From Clostridia bacterium (GTDB lineage: Bacteria > Bacillota > Clostridia > Christensenellales > Borkfalkiaceae), in NCBI GenBank assembly GCA_021199295.1, contig JAJQII010000015.1, positions 1 to 43,479 on the forward strand: a DNA stretch of 43,479 bases, given 5' to 3'. Below are positions 24,234 to 33,728 of this stretch, in pieces; positions within the stretch are counted from its first letter, which is position 1, and every line of letters begins with the position of its first letter. The notes beneath the pieces were generated by a model. That model ran no database searches. It was not told the DNA's origin and worked only from the letters and a program-made list of their open reading frames with translations. Made by a program: the position numbers and the translations under genes.

Positions 24234-25867
24234 ATAATAAATATCAAATGCACAGCATACGCGCCTAAAAAAGCCACGATAAGCTGTATACAGAAAACTT
24301 TTAAAGTTGTTAATGCTCCTACTTCTTTACACGAAGCCGAAAATGCCGATATGCACGCGGGGCACAGCAGCAAAAACGTTGACGATGCCAGTGTTGCAGC
24401 CAGGTTAAGCGTAAGCCCTTCAGGTATAAGCACCGAAATTGTTGCAGCAATATTTTCTTTTGCTGCAAATCCCGTTACAAGCGCATACGCAAGCCGCCAG
24501 TCAGTTACACCCATAGGGTAAAAAATCGGCAAAATTGCTTTACACACAGCAGCTAACATACTTTCTTCTATAGAGCAAGGCTTTAATGTAAACGTAAAAT
24601 TAGACAAAAACCAGCTTACTATACAAAAAAGCATAACCGCTGTTGCTACTTTTATTATAAACCCTTTAAGATAAAAACACAACTTAATTGCGACATGCTT
24701 TAATGAGGGAAAGCCTATCGGGGTTACTTCAGACAGCAATTCCTCGCCCTTGCCGCCTGTAAATTTACCAGCCAGAATGGAAATTGCAAGCCCCGCGAAA
24801 TAAAATGCCGATATTACAGGGAACGGATTGGCAAATACAGGCGATAAAAATGTCAAAAATACGGGTAGTTTCGCTCCGCAAGGAATATATCCAAGCGAAT
24901 ATACGGTACGCCTTTGCGCCTGCTTTGTGGTAAGCCCCCTGGTTGTAAGAATTGCAGCCGCTGTGCAGCCAAACCCTGATATAAGGGAAAACACAGCCCT
25001 GCCCGACAGATTTACTTTTTCAAAAAGCCCGTCTGTTGAAAAGGATAATGCAGACATTATTCCGCTTTCGTCAAGCAGAATAAGAAAAAGATATAGTACG
25101 GCAAGCTGTGGTGTAAACGACAACACGCCGCCAGCGCCGCCTATAATGCCGTCGCATACAAGGGAAGAAAATTTACTTTGCGTCATATTCGCTGATATAA
25201 AATTTTTAAAATTAACGCAAATAAGATTTTCCGCCAAGCCCTTTAAAACCTCCCCGGGCATATTCGGATAAAAAGCCAGAAAAAACATTATAAGAATGGC
25301 AACAACGAAAATTACAGGGGCTGTATACGCGTTATATATTACCTTTTCCGCCTTACTTAAATTGCAATTACCCCCGTAATATGCCTTATTTAACGCAATA
25401 TTTTCATCTTTTATGACAACACTCTGGATACCGTTTTTTAAAAGATTTTCAAGTTCTTTAACAGTGCTTACGACGGGCACGCCAAGCATTGACGACAGTA
25501 ATTTTTTATCGAGGCTTCCGCCTCGGCGACGTAAAGTTTTCAGTTTTGTGACATACACCACAGTACATTTATTCATTGCGATTATACGACGGGTAAGCCG
25601 CAAAGCACTTTCAAGCGTAAGAGAGTCCACGACGTTTACAACTATATCTGCATTTTTAATTTCCCTTGCGGCGCTCTCTTCTTCCATAGAATAACCGTCG
25701 AAGGAATACATACCGGGGACATCGGCATAGGTTACGCCCTTTATTGTTTTATATGCAGGGCGGGTTGTTACCCCATGCCAGTTACCTGTGGAAAGATTGC
25801 TTTTAGTAAGCCGGTTAAACAAAGTTGTTTTACCCGCGTTGGGATTACCTGCAAGTACAGCTATCAA
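24230..25867 (-). CDS. feoB: FeoB-type ferrous iron transporter, short, with altered G4 motif
   Basis: 545 residues, shorter than most FeoB (~600-800). Cytoplasmic G domain: G1 GNPNAGKT (7-14), switch I NWHGVTT (29-35), G3 DVPG (49-52). The membrane part has both gate regions: GFGCTAA and YIPCGAKLPVFL with their conserved Cys. At the place of the guanine-specifying N-x-x-D, the sequence reads T-K-L-K (107-110), so base specificity or nucleotide use may be altered. It overlaps feoA by 4 nt. Probable role: import of Fe2+ under anaerobic conditions; a different divalent metal is possible. Confidence 0.85.
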   Translation of the reverse strand: MIAVLAGNPNAGKTTLFNRLTKSNLSTGNWHGVTTRPAYKTIKGVTYADVPGMYSFDGYSMEEESAAREIKNADIVVNVVDSLTLESALRLTRRIIAMNKCTVVYVTKLKTLRRRGGSLDKKLLSSMLGVPVVSTVKELENLLKNGIQSVVIKDENIALNKAYYGGNCNLSKAEKVIYNAYTAPVIFVVAILIMFFLAFYPNMPGEVLKGLAENLICVNFKNFISANMTQSKFSSLVCDGIIGGAGGVLSFTPQLAVLYLFLILLDESGIMSALSFSTDGLFEKVNLSGRAVFSLISGFGCTAAAILTTRGLTTKQAQRRTVYSLGYIPCGAKLPVFLTFLSPVFANPFPVISAFYFAGLAISILAGKFTGGKGEELLSEVTPIGFPSLKHVAIKLCFYLKGFIIKVATAVMLFCIVSWFLSNFTFTLKPCSIEESMLAAVCKAILPIFYPMGVTDWRLAYALVTGFAAKENIAATISVLIPEGLTLNLAATLASSTFLLLCPACISAFSASCKEVGALTTLKVFCIQLIVAFLGAYAVHLIFII

Positions 25868-26085
25868 ACTTCCACCTCTATTTCTTGTGCTATAGATTTT
25901 CTTACAGCAAGCCTTACGCTTCCGCAGCCGATTAACACACTGCTTTTAAAAAGTGAAAACCCAAGCACTGTTACTTTACTTCCCCGCACAATGCCGAGGG
26001 CTGAAAGCCTTGCGCAAGCCTTATTTTCAGTATTAATACTAACTACCTTAGCGCTTTGCCCTTTTTTTAGCTCAAAAATATTCAC
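25864..26085 (-). CDS. feoA: FeoA-domain protein
   Basis: 73 residues with the SH3-like FeoA fold: KKGQSAKVVSI, RLSALGIVRGSKVTV and the C-terminal VRLAVRKSIAQEIEV. FeoA helps FeoB in ferrous iron uptake from the cytoplasmic side. First gene of the feoA-feoB-RluA-ATP-grasp operon; the feoB start overlaps its stop (ATGA). Confidence 0.92.
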   Translation of the reverse strand: MNIFELKKGQSAKVVSINTENKACARLSALGIVRGSKVTVLGFSLFKSSVLIGCGSVRLAVRKSIAQEIEVEV

Positions 26086-26126
26086 AAAATAAACTATGAA
26101 AATTTTTTAATGTATATTCTACATTT

Positions 26127-26143
26127 TATAGACAAATTCTATA
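26127..26143. promoter_or_regulatory. Inverted repeat in the feoA/XRE divergent region
   Basis: TATAGA-CAAAT-TCTATA, 6-bp arms, lies in the 116-bp region between the divergent feoA and XRE genes. It could be an operator for a metal regulator or for the XRE protein. AT-rich and short, so weak evidence. Confidence 0.25.
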
Positions 26144-26152
26144 TGCCAGGGC

Positions 26153-26181
26153 TTGCCTTTTTTATCTTTTGCGGGTAGAAT
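26153..26181 (+). promoter_or_regulatory. Promoter of the XRE membrane regulator
   Basis: -35 TTGCCT (26153-26158), 17-bp spacer, -10 TAGAAT (26176-26181). Transcription would start near 26188, downstream of an in-frame possible start at 26169, supporting the ATG at 26202. Confidence 0.65.
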
Positions 26182-26201
26182 TGTTGAAAAAGGAGGTTTC
26201 A

Positions 26202-27629
26202 ATGAGACAAACTATAGGAGAATTTTTGCAGACCTTGCGCAAGGCCAACGGCTATACCCAGCAGGAAGTTGCTGATAAATTAGGCATTTCAAACAAAACG
26301 CTTTCCGCCTGGGAAAACGACAGAACTTACCCTGATTTGATGAGCATACCCGCTTTAGCAGACTTGTACGGAGTTACGGCAGACGAAATTTTACGCGGCG
26401 AAAGAAAAAGCGCAAACGAGCGTGAATGTCAACCAGAAGATAAAGCCAGAATTTCCGAGAAATACGAGCGCACTGCTCTTAATAATAAATTTATAAAATT
26501 CAATACGCAGAGCTATATACTGCTTATACCTTCTTGCGCGGCGGCGATACTACTGTTTGCAGCTATGTTTGTTACGTTGAATATAGGCATAGTACTGTTT
26601 GTTTTAGGATTGGTGGCTCTTATTACCGCAATAGTTTTACAGACTGTCTTTTATAAAAATGCACTAATAAGTGCAGGCATCACAGAAAGCGGAGAACTTA
26701 CTTCCGCACAAGAACAATACAAAAAGAACGTAAGGGATACACTTTTCAAATGCTTAAAAATAGACGGAGCTGTATACCTCGGCTTAGGTATACTGATGTT
26801 TATAATTGGCTTTATTAACGATCAGGCAAACAAGTACACTACTACATCTTTCAGCGGTTTTTATTACGTAACGGCGGCTGTATGCGTAGCGCTGGGAATT
26901 GCCGTCCTTATTATTGTACAAAGAAATACAGAGAAAAAACCGCCAAGAGTATACACTGAGCAGCAGCAAGTTATTGTTGAAAAGAACAGAAAGCTGGTAA
27001 CAGGCGGTATTTTAGGAGCGGTGATCTCTTGCATACTGATTGCTGCTGCGGCATCATTTTTTCTTGAATACACCTTTACCAAGACGGAAGATATTTACAG
27101 CGGCTGGGCAAACGAAGTTAAGACCTATCTGCAGACGCTTATTGTTGAACAGGACAGCGAGTTACACGAAAGTTACAGCGTTGCCCCTGCGGGCTACTAC
27201 TTTGATTTGCCTGCAGCGGAAGACGTGGAATCTTACGAGTATATTGATTTAGAAAATGGTTTTTACGCCTACTATAACCCTAACAGCGAAGCGTTTGTGA
27301 TAGATTATCAGGTTGATGAGGGTTTATACTTAAATATAAGCTATGCGACAAAAATAATGGTCGGCGATGTTACTGCCTATAACGTGAGATATAACGCCCT
27401 TGAAGTTACGGATAATTCAATGTACAATTACAGCGGATATGTTTACTACTACTCGCCCGAATACAGCATTGAACTTACCGATAAGAACAACGCAATTTAC
27501 ACAATTGTGGAGACGAGTACGCTGTATATTTACGACGGGCTGGTGTGCTGGCTTTGGGCTGGACTTTCTGCCGTGGTTGTAGTTGTGCCTGCTGTTATAT
27601 ATTTTGTAAAGCACAAAAAGGTTGAGTAA
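26202..27629 (+). CDS. XRE-family HTH protein fused to a multi-pass membrane domain
   Basis: About 475 residues. Start ATG at 26202 follows AAAGGAGG. Residues ~3-65 are an XRE helix-turn-helix (LRKANGYTQQEVADKLGIS). Then come about five hydrophobic segments (roughly 105-124, 127-150, 190-206, 220-240, 266-288), a ~150-residue Tyr/Asn-rich region probably outside the membrane, and a last hydrophobic segment before KHKKVE. This suggests a membrane-bound regulator that reads an external or membrane signal, or a regulator tethered away from DNA until needed. No recognised sensor domain. Divergent from feoA; regulation of feo is possible but unproven. Confidence 0.75.
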   Translation: MRQTIGEFLQTLRKANGYTQQEVADKLGISNKTLSAWENDRTYPDLMSIPALADLYGVTADEILRGERKSANERECQPEDKARISEKYERTALNNKFIKFNTQSYILLIPSCAAAILLFAAMFVTLNIGIVLFVLGLVALITAIVLQTVFYKNALISAGITESGELTSAQEQYKKNVRDTLFKCLKIDGAVYLGLGILMFIIGFINDQANKYTTTSFSGFYYVTAAVCVALGIAVLIIVQRNTEKKPPRVYTEQQQVIVEKNRKLVTGGILGAVISCILIAAAASFFLEYTFTKTEDIYSGWANEVKTYLQTLIVEQDSELHESYSVAPAGYYFDLPAAEDVESYEYIDLENGFYAYYNPNSEAFVIDYQVDEGLYLNISYATKIMVGDVTAYNVRYNALEVTDNSMYNYSGYVYYYSPEYSIELTDKNNAIYTIVETSTLYIYDGLVCWLWAGLSAVVVVVPAVIYFVKHKKVE

Positions 27630-27635
27630 CTTAAA

Positions 27636-27675
27636 CCGCCGCCCGTTGCAAGGGTGGCGGCTTAGCTTTTTTATT
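27636..27675 (+). terminator. Terminator between the XRE gene and ileS (convergent)
   Basis: A 9-bp stem CCGCCGCCC/GGGTGGCGG (27636-27644, 27652-27660, one G-U pair), plus-strand tail CTTAGCTTTTTTATT. On the minus strand the tail is TTTAAGTT, weaker. Confidence 0.75.
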
Positions 27676-27676
27676 A

Positions 27677-30600
27677 TTACTTTCTTATTAAAGTTATTGT
27701 GGCTTTTTCGCCGTTGAGGTTTTGCTCTTTGGTGAAGCCCTCTGCCTCGCCTTCTATTACGCTGTCGGCAAGCACGTCACCTGCAAAACTTGCCGAAGCA
27801 AATACCTTTGCCGCCCTGCCTTCCGCCTTGTAATATACCGTTATGCGGTCGGTTACTTCAAATCCAGCCTCTTTACGCATATTCTGGATTTTAGAAACAA
27901 TTTCACGTTCCACTCCCTCGCAGATAAGCTCCTCTGTAAGCTGTGTGGAAAGGGCAACTGTAATGCCGTTATCTGACTGAGCGACGTAGCCGTTGGCGCT
28001 TTCGGTAAATACCTGTAAATCTTCAAGTTTAAGCACTACTTCTATGCTGTCTATCGAATAACTTCCGTTGGCACGTATTTCTTCTAACACTTTTGCGGCG
28101 TCGCAAGTTGCTATAAATTTGGAAATATCGCCAAGTTTTTTGCCGTATTTAGGGCCGAGCGTCTTAAGCTGGGGCTTTAATTTATAGCTAATAAACTTGC
28201 CAGCGTCGTCTGCCACGGTAAGTTTTTTAACGTTAAGCTCCTCTAAAACTATAGCCTTTTCTTCTTCAGAAAGCTCTATGCCTTTTTCGCTGACAACAAC
28301 CATCTCGGCAAGCGGCTGACGGTTTTTAAGGTTGCCGGCGTTGCGTGCCGCCCTGCCGTTTACTACTATGTCGAGAACCTGTTCCATTCCCTTTTCAAGC
28401 TGTAAATCTATCATGCTTTCGTCACATTCGGGGAATTTGCAAAGATGGACGGATACAGGCTGGTCGGGATAGAATGAAGGCACAAGATTTGTATAAACCA
28501 TTTCGGCAACGAAAGGCGTATAAGGCGCTGTTACTTTTGCAAGCGTAACTAACACAGTGTAAAGCGTTGTGTAAGCGGCTGCCTTATCGTCGGTCATGCT
28601 ACTGCCCCAATAGCGTTCGCGGCAACGGCGCACGTACCAGTTAGAAAGCACGTCGGTAAAGTCCTGTATGGCACGGGAACTTTCAGTAATCTCGTAGCGG
28701 GCAAGATGTTCGTCTACCAGCTTTACAAGCGTGTTGAGCTTGGAAAGTATCCATTTATCCATAAGCGACAGTTTGCAATCTTTAAGGCTGTACTTTGAAG
28801 GATCATATTTATCTATTTCGGCATAGAGCGTGAAGAACGCGTATGTGTTCCATAGCGTGCCGAGGTATTTGCGCTGAGCCTCGGAAACAGCTTCTTCGTA
28901 GAACCTTGAAGGCAGCCAGGGCGCTGACGATGTGTAAAAATACCAGCGTACGGCGTCTGCCCCCTGCTTATCAAGAACGCTCCACGGGTCTACCACGTTG
29001 CCCTTGTGCTTAGACATTTTTATGCCGTTTTTGTCGTTAACATGCCCTAAAACAATACAGTTTTTAAAGGGTGAAACGCCGAAAAGAATAGTGTTTACCA
29101 CTAGCAGCGTATAGAACCAGCCGCGGGTCTGGTCGATAGCCTCTGAAATAAAGTCGGCGGGGAATGTCTCCTTAAACAGATCTTCATTTTCAAACGGGTA
29201 ATGATACTGCGCAAAGGGCATTGAACCTGAATCGAACCAGCAGTCTATAACTTCGGGTGTACGCTTCATTTTGCCGCCGCAGCGGGGACACTTGCACGTA
29301 AGATTATCAAGATACGGGCGGTGAAGCTCTATATCCTCGTTTGCGGGTATACCGCATTTTTCTTTAAGTTCTGCCTTAGAGCCTATAACCTCTATTTCGC
29401 CGCAATCGGGGCATACCCATACGGGAAGGGGCGTACCCCAGTACCTGTCGCGGGAAAGCCCCCAGTCGATAACGTTTTCAAGGAAGTTGCCCATCCTGCC
29501 CTCTTTTATTGTGTCGGGCATCCAGTTTACCGAGCGGTTAGAAGCCTTTATATCTTCCTTTACTTTAGTAACGGCGATAAACCAGCTTGAACGGGCATAG
29601 TACAAAAGGGGCGTATCGCACCGCCAGCAATGGGGATAATCGTGTTCGAAGGGTATTACTTTGAATAAACTCCCCTCGTTTTCCATTCTTTCGAGTATTG
29701 TTTTATCTGCTTTTTTTGCGAACACACCGTCGAGCGAAGGAAATCTGCCGTCAAAGCAACCCCTTTCGTTTACCATCTGCACGACGGGTAAGCCGTAGCG
29801 CTTGCCCACTTTGTAGTCGTCCTCGCCGAACGCGGGCGCAATGTGTACCACACCCGTGCCGTCGCCCATAGTTACATAGCCGTCGCATACAACATAGTGC
29901 GATTTTATAGGCGCGTTAGACGGGGAAATACGCTTTACCTCGGCAGTTGTCTCGGGGAATAACGGCTCGTATTCCAGCCCTTCCCACTCTTTTCCGAGTT
30001 TTTCTTCTATTATTTTATAATCTTCAAAGAAGTTACCCGCCAAAGCCTTTGCAAGAATATAATATGTTCCCTCTGATTGTAACTTTACATAGGGCTCGTC
30101 GGGATTCATGCAGAGTGCCACGTTAGAAGGAAGCGTCCAGGGTGTTGTAGTCCATGCAAGAATGTAAAGGTTGTCTTCCCCCTTAACCTTAAAGCGGGCA
30201 ACGGCAGAATTTTCCTTTACAAGTTTATAACCCTGCGCTACCTCGTGCGAGGAAAGGGCTGTACCGCAGCGGGGGCAATAGGGAACTATCTTATGCCCCT
30301 TATACAAAAGCCCCTTTTCGTTCATCTGTTTTAAAGCCCACCACTCAGACTCTATATAATTATCGTCGTATGTTACGTAAGGGTTTTCCATATCCGCCCA
30401 GTAGCCTACGCGGTCAGACATCTTTTCCCATTCGCCCTTATACTTCCATACAGACTGTTTGCACTGTTTTATAAAAGGCTCTATGCCGTATTTTTCTATA
30501 TCCTGCTTGCCGTCCATGCCGAGCATTTTTTCCACTTCAAGCTCTACGGGAAGCCCGTGCGTATCCCAGCCCGCTTTACGTAAAACGTGCTTGCCCTTCA

Positions 30601-30820
30601 TTGTCTGATAACGGGGGATAAGATCCTTCATTACACGCGTAAGAATGTGACCTATATGCGGCTTGCCGTTGGCTGTGGGAGGGCCGTCATAGAAAGAAAA
30701 CTCTTCAGCCCCCTCGTTCTGTTTCACAGACTTTTTAAATACGTCGTTATCCTTCCAGAATTGTGCTACTTCCTTCTCTCTTTCAACAAAATTTAAAGAA
30801 GTGTCTACCTTTTTATACAT
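27677..30820 (-). CDS. ileS: Isoleucine--tRNA ligase, long form
   Basis: 1047 residues. Class I synthetase: HIGH (55-58, in GKPHIGHIL), KMSKH near residue 600, a large CP1 editing domain between them with WTTTPWTLPSN, Cys-rich CPDCG/CPRCG zinc sites, and an anticodon-binding C-terminal part. The length and the KMSKH form match the clostridial/eukaryote-like type 2 IleRS, which is often mupirocin-tolerant; that property is inference. An AGGAGA site precedes the ATG. Controlled by an Ile T-box. Confidence 0.96.
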   Translation of the reverse strand: MYKKVDTSLNFVEREKEVAQFWKDNDVFKKSVKQNEGAEEFSFYDGPPTANGKPHIGHILTRVMKDLIPRYQTMKGKHVLRKAGWDTHGLPVELEVEKMLGMDGKQDIEKYGIEPFIKQCKQSVWKYKGEWEKMSDRVGYWADMENPYVTYDDNYIESEWWALKQMNEKGLLYKGHKIVPYCPRCGTALSSHEVAQGYKLVKENSAVARFKVKGEDNLYILAWTTTPWTLPSNVALCMNPDEPYVKLQSEGTYYILAKALAGNFFEDYKIIEEKLGKEWEGLEYEPLFPETTAEVKRISPSNAPIKSHYVVCDGYVTMGDGTGVVHIAPAFGEDDYKVGKRYGLPVVQMVNERGCFDGRFPSLDGVFAKKADKTILERMENEGSLFKVIPFEHDYPHCWRCDTPLLYYARSSWFIAVTKVKEDIKASNRSVNWMPDTIKEGRMGNFLENVIDWGLSRDRYWGTPLPVWVCPDCGEIEVIGSKAELKEKCGIPANEDIELHRPYLDNLTCKCPRCGGKMKRTPEVIDCWFDSGSMPFAQYHYPFENEDLFKETFPADFISEAIDQTRGWFYTLLVVNTILFGVSPFKNCIVLGHVNDKNGIKMSKHKGNVVDPWSVLDKQGADAVRWYFYTSSAPWLPSRFYEEAVSEAQRKYLGTLWNTYAFFTLYAEIDKYDPSKYSLKDCKLSLMDKWILSKLNTLVKLVDEHLARYEITESSRAIQDFTDVLSNWYVRRCRERYWGSSMTDDKAAAYTTLYTVLVTLAKVTAPYTPFVAEMVYTNLVPSFYPDQPVSVHLCKFPECDESMIDLQLEKGMEQVLDIVVNGRAARNAGNLKNRQPLAEMVVVSEKGIELSEEEKAIVLEELNVKKLTVADDAGKFISYKLKPQLKTLGPKYGKKLGDISKFIATCDAAKVLEEIRANGSYSIDSIEVVLKLEDLQVFTESANGYVAQSDNGITVALSTQLTEELICEGVEREIVSKIQNMRKEAGFEVTDRITVYYKAEGRAAKVFASASFAGDVLADSVIEGEAEGFTKEQNLNGEKATITLIRK

Positions 30821-30841
30821 AAATTCTCCTGTGTTCGCCGA

Positions 30842-31091
30842 ACAATAAACAAAGCGCCCGTTGCATACGGACGCCTTTTAAACGTTTATAAACCACCGAT
30901 GAACAAACTGACATTTGCCGTAACTTGTAACGGGTTACGAATCCGCGTCCCCTTACTACAATTTTCACGGGACGGGCTGAAAGGTGATATCCCACACAAT
31001 CTTGCTGCTGCCTTGCACCATACGGCAACTCTCTGAAAACTACTTTGCGGGGCATTGTCCTTTTTTAACGCCTTTGCTTTTAAATTTTTAT
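30842..31091 (-). promoter_or_regulatory. T-box leader (tRNA-Ile) of ileS
   Basis: On the minus strand the leader shows CAGAGAG and the GGTGCAAGG element of stem I, then specifier codon ATC (Ile) at 30988-30986 in the context GATATCACC. The acceptor-sensing bases are TGGT (30895-30892) in CGGTGGTTTATAAACG, pairing with the ACCA end of tRNA-Ile. The usual ACC after TGGN is replaced by TTA, so the antiterminator bulge is atypical. The terminator stem (arms about 30868-30878 and 30851-30861) is followed by TTTGTTTATTGTT. No gene lies in this stretch. Confidence 0.85.
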
Positions 31092-31097
31092 AAATTA

Positions 31098-31126
31098 ATT
31101 ATAGAAAAAGGGGCAAAACTTGTCAA
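31098..31126 (-). promoter_or_regulatory. Promoter of ileS inside the trp terminator
   Basis: Minus strand: consensus -35 TTGACA (31121-31126), 17-bp spacer, consensus -10 TATAAT (31098-31103). The -35 lies in the loop of the trpA terminator hairpin and the spacer contains its 3' arm and T tract. Confidence 0.85.
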
Positions 31127-31141
31127 GAACTTTTAGCCCCC
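31104..31141 (-). terminator. Terminator of the trp operon, overlapping the ileS promoter
   Basis: Minus strand: GGGGCTAAAA (31140-31131) pairs with TTTTGCCCC (31118-31110), one bulged T, followed by TTTTTC. The ileS -35 box lies in the loop. Confidence 0.75.
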
Positions 31142-31161
31142 ATTTTGTATTTACAAGCGTT

Positions 31162-31938
31162 TTATGCCTTTGACACTGCTTTTTTCATACTGTAAGTATA
31201 GTCATAAACTGCCTGTTCGGCATCCTTGCCGTACTTTTCTATAATTTTAACTATGGCGCTGCCGACTATAGCCCCGTCTGAAATACCTGCCATTTTTGCG
31301 GCTTGTTCGGGAGTGCTGATACCAAAGCCTATGGCAACGGGAATATCAGTAACCTGCCTTGCCAAACCGACCATACTTTCAAGGTCTGTTTCTATTTTTT
31401 GCCTTACGCCCGTAACGCCCATAGACGACACTGCGTAAACATAGCCCGTAGCATCTTTGGCAATGGTCTTTATACGTTCGTGCGAAGTGGGTGCAATAAG
31501 GGAAATTATATCCACGCCGTGCAAAGCGGCTACGGGGGCAAGTTCACCCTTTTCTTCGAACGGCATATCGGGAATAATTATACCATCTACGCCGAGTTTT
31601 TCGCATTTTGCAAAAAATCTTTCGTAACCGTAATGGAAAACGGGATTTATATAGGTAAGGAAAACGAGAGGAATATCGCTCTGCTCCCTGACCTTTTTAA
31701 CAATTTCAAATACACCTTCCACCGTCATACCATTAGACAAAGCGCGTATATTTGCCTCTTGTATAACCACCCCTTCTGCCGTGGGATCAGAAAAAGGTAT
31801 GCCGATTTCTACAATGTCCGCACCGGCACGTTGCATAGCAAGTATAAATTTTACCGTGCTTTCGGCATCGGGATCGCCTGCCGTAAGAAAGGGTATAAAT
31901 GCTTTACCGTGAGAAAAAGCCTGTCTTATTTTACTCAT
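31162..31938 (-). CDS. trpA: Tryptophan synthase alpha chain
   Basis: 258 residues, the usual length. TIM-barrel enzyme splitting indole-3-glycerol phosphate into indole and glyceraldehyde-3-phosphate. Catalytic Glu44 lies in VEIGIPFSD. The second acid, Asp60 in Salmonella TrpA, is Glu55 here (DPTAEG), a form I recall from other Bacillota. The phosphate loop region is [10 protein letters not shown]. It overlaps trpB by 8 nt; last gene of trpEGDCFBA. Confidence 0.96.
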   Translation of the reverse strand: MSKIRQAFSHGKAFIPFLTAGDPDAESTVKFILAMQRAGADIVEIGIPFSDPTAEGVVIQEANIRALSNGMTVEGVFEIVKKVREQSDIPLVFLTYINPVFHYGYERFFAKCEKLGVDGIIIPDMPFEEKGELAPVAALHGVDIISLIAPTSHERIKTIAKDATGYVYAVSSMGVTGVRQKIETDLESMVGLARQVTDIPVAIGFGISTPEQAAKMAGISDGAIVGSAIVKIIEKYGKDAEQAVYDYTYSMKKAVSKA

Positions 31939-33115
31939 AAATCTGTACTCCCCTGTAACGCGCTATTGCTGCCACGTCTTTATCTCCCCTGCCCGACAGA
32001 CAAATAATTATGCTGTCGTTTTTATCCATCTCGGGTGCAATTTTAATTGCCTGCGCCACGGCATGGGCGCTTTCTATCGCGCAGATAATGCCTTCTGTCC
32101 TGGCGAGATACTCAAAGGCGGCAACCGCCTCGTCGTCGGTTATAGGAACATAAGTCGCCCTGCCGCTGTCGCGAAGATACGCGTGTTCAGGGCCTATCCC
32201 CGGGTAGTCAAGCCCTGCCGATATGGAATACACGGGGGCTATCTGCCCGTTTTCGTCCTGGCAAAAATAGGACTTCATTCCATGGAATATACCTAACGTA
32301 CCCTTAGCCATAGTAGCCGCGTGCATATCTGTATCTATGCCCTTGCCTGCCGCCTCGCACCCGATAAGTTTTACGCCGCTGTCGGGTACGAAGGCATGGA
32401 ACATTCCCATAGCGTTGCTGCCGCCGCCCACGCACGCAAGCACCGCGGCAGGAAGTTTGCCTTCGCGCTGTAAAATCTCGGCGCGGGCTTCTTTGCCTAT
32501 AACGCTCTGGAAATCCCGTACCATAAGCGGGAACGGGTGCGGCCCCATAACCGAACCCAAAACGTAATGGGTATCGTTTACGCGGCTGCTCCACTCGCGC
32601 ATGGTTTCGTTTACCGCATCCTTTAAAGTCTGTGTACCGCTTGTAACGGCGTGCACCTTAGCGCCAAGAAGCTCCATCCTGTAGACGTTTAAAGCCTGCC
32701 TATCGGTATCTACCTTGCCCATAAAAATTTCACATTCCATACCAAACAGTGCGGCAACCGTTGCAGTAGCCACGCCGTGCTGCCCTGCCCCCGTTTCGGC
32801 AATTACCCTTGTTTTGCCCATTTTTTTAGCAAGGAGTACCTGCCCTAAAACGTTGTTTATTTTATGTGAACCCGTATGGTTGAGGTCTTCCCTTTTAAGA
32901 TATATTTTTGCCCCGCCAAGGTCTTTTGTCATTCGGTCGGCATAATATAAAAGGGACGGCCTGCCCGCGTAAGTTTTTAACAACCCGTTGAGTTCGTCGT
33001 TAAACTTCTGGTCGTTTTTATAAAATTCGTATTGCTTTTCAAGATTAATAAGTTCGTTCATAAGCGTTTCAGAAATGTACTGCCCGCCGAACTGCCCGTA
33101 TCTGCCTTTACTCAT
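31931..33115 (-). CDS. trpB: Tryptophan synthase beta chain
   Basis: 394 residues, classical TrpB1 length. PLP enzyme condensing indole with serine. PLP lysine is Lys85 in [11 protein letters not shown]; phosphate loop GGGSNA; catalytic Glu in AETGAGQHG. Overlaps both trpF (8 nt) and trpA (8 nt), giving equal supply for the alpha2-beta2 channel complex. Confidence 0.97.
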   Translation of the reverse strand: MSKGRYGQFGGQYISETLMNELINLEKQYEFYKNDQKFNDELNGLLKTYAGRPSLLYYADRMTKDLGGAKIYLKREDLNHTGSHKINNVLGQVLLAKKMGKTRVIAETGAGQHGVATATVAALFGMECEIFMGKVDTDRQALNVYRMELLGAKVHAVTSGTQTLKDAVNETMREWSSRVNDTHYVLGSVMGPHPFPLMVRDFQSVIGKEARAEILQREGKLPAAVLACVGGGSNAMGMFHAFVPDSGVKLIGCEAAGKGIDTDMHAATMAKGTLGIFHGMKSYFCQDENGQIAPVYSISAGLDYPGIGPEHAYLRDSGRATYVPITDDEAVAAFEYLARTEGIICAIESAHAVAQAIKIAPEMDKNDSIIICLSGRGDKDVAAIARYRGVQIYE

Positions 33116-33716
33116 ATTGCCTTAACCTCTGCACTGCGCTGATTATTTTTTTTCTGCTTTTTAAGCCCTGCGTCTCTACGCCGCTGCTTAAATCAACCGC
33201 GTAAGGATGAACCTCACGCACAAAATGTTCTATATTTTCAGGCGTTATGCCGCCCGCGAGAAAAAACGGCTTACTTCTTTTACCGATAAGAGAATGGTCA
33301 AACTGTTCACCCGTACCGCCTTTGCCGTTATCCAAGAGCAAAAAGTCAACGTCTGTCTGCTCCCACAGTTTGAGCTCCCTTTCCACGTATTTATCCTGCA
33401 TGGATATTGCTTTTATCACCTTACAACCGTAATTTTTAAGCGACTCGGCATACTCTACGGATTCATTCCCGTGCAACTGGACAATATCTATCACACCGCC
33501 GTCCACAAATTTTAGTACTTCTTCACGCGGGGCGTCGGCAAACACTCCTACCGCCTGTATATGCCTGTCTAACATCATCTTAAGCCCGATTGCCTTTTCG
33601 TAAGTTATACGCCTTCTGCTGGGAGCAAACACAAAACCTATGTAATCGGGATAGGCTTCGTTTACATAATCTATATCACGCTTGCGGGAAAGTCCGCAAA
33701 TTTTTATCTTCGTCAT
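33108..33716 (-). CDS. trpF: Phosphoribosylanthranilate isomerase
   Basis: 202 residues. Small TIM barrel making the Amadori rearrangement of PRA to CdRP. The catalytic base is Cys7 in KICGL, and the catalytic Asp is in VDLSSGVE. A separate gene here, not fused to trpC as in E. coli. It starts 12 nt after trpC and overlaps trpB. Confidence 0.95.
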   Translation of the reverse strand: MTKIKICGLSRKRDIDYVNEAYPDYIGFVFAPSRRRITYEKAIGLKMMLDRHIQAVGVFADAPREEVLKFVDGGVIDIVQLHGNESVEYAESLKNYGCKVIKAISMQDKYVERELKLWEQTDVDFLLLDNGKGGTGEQFDHSLIGKRSKPFFLAGGITPENIEHFVREVHPYAVDLSSGVETQGLKSRKKIISAVQRLRQYE

Positions 33717-33728
33717 GATAACACCGTT

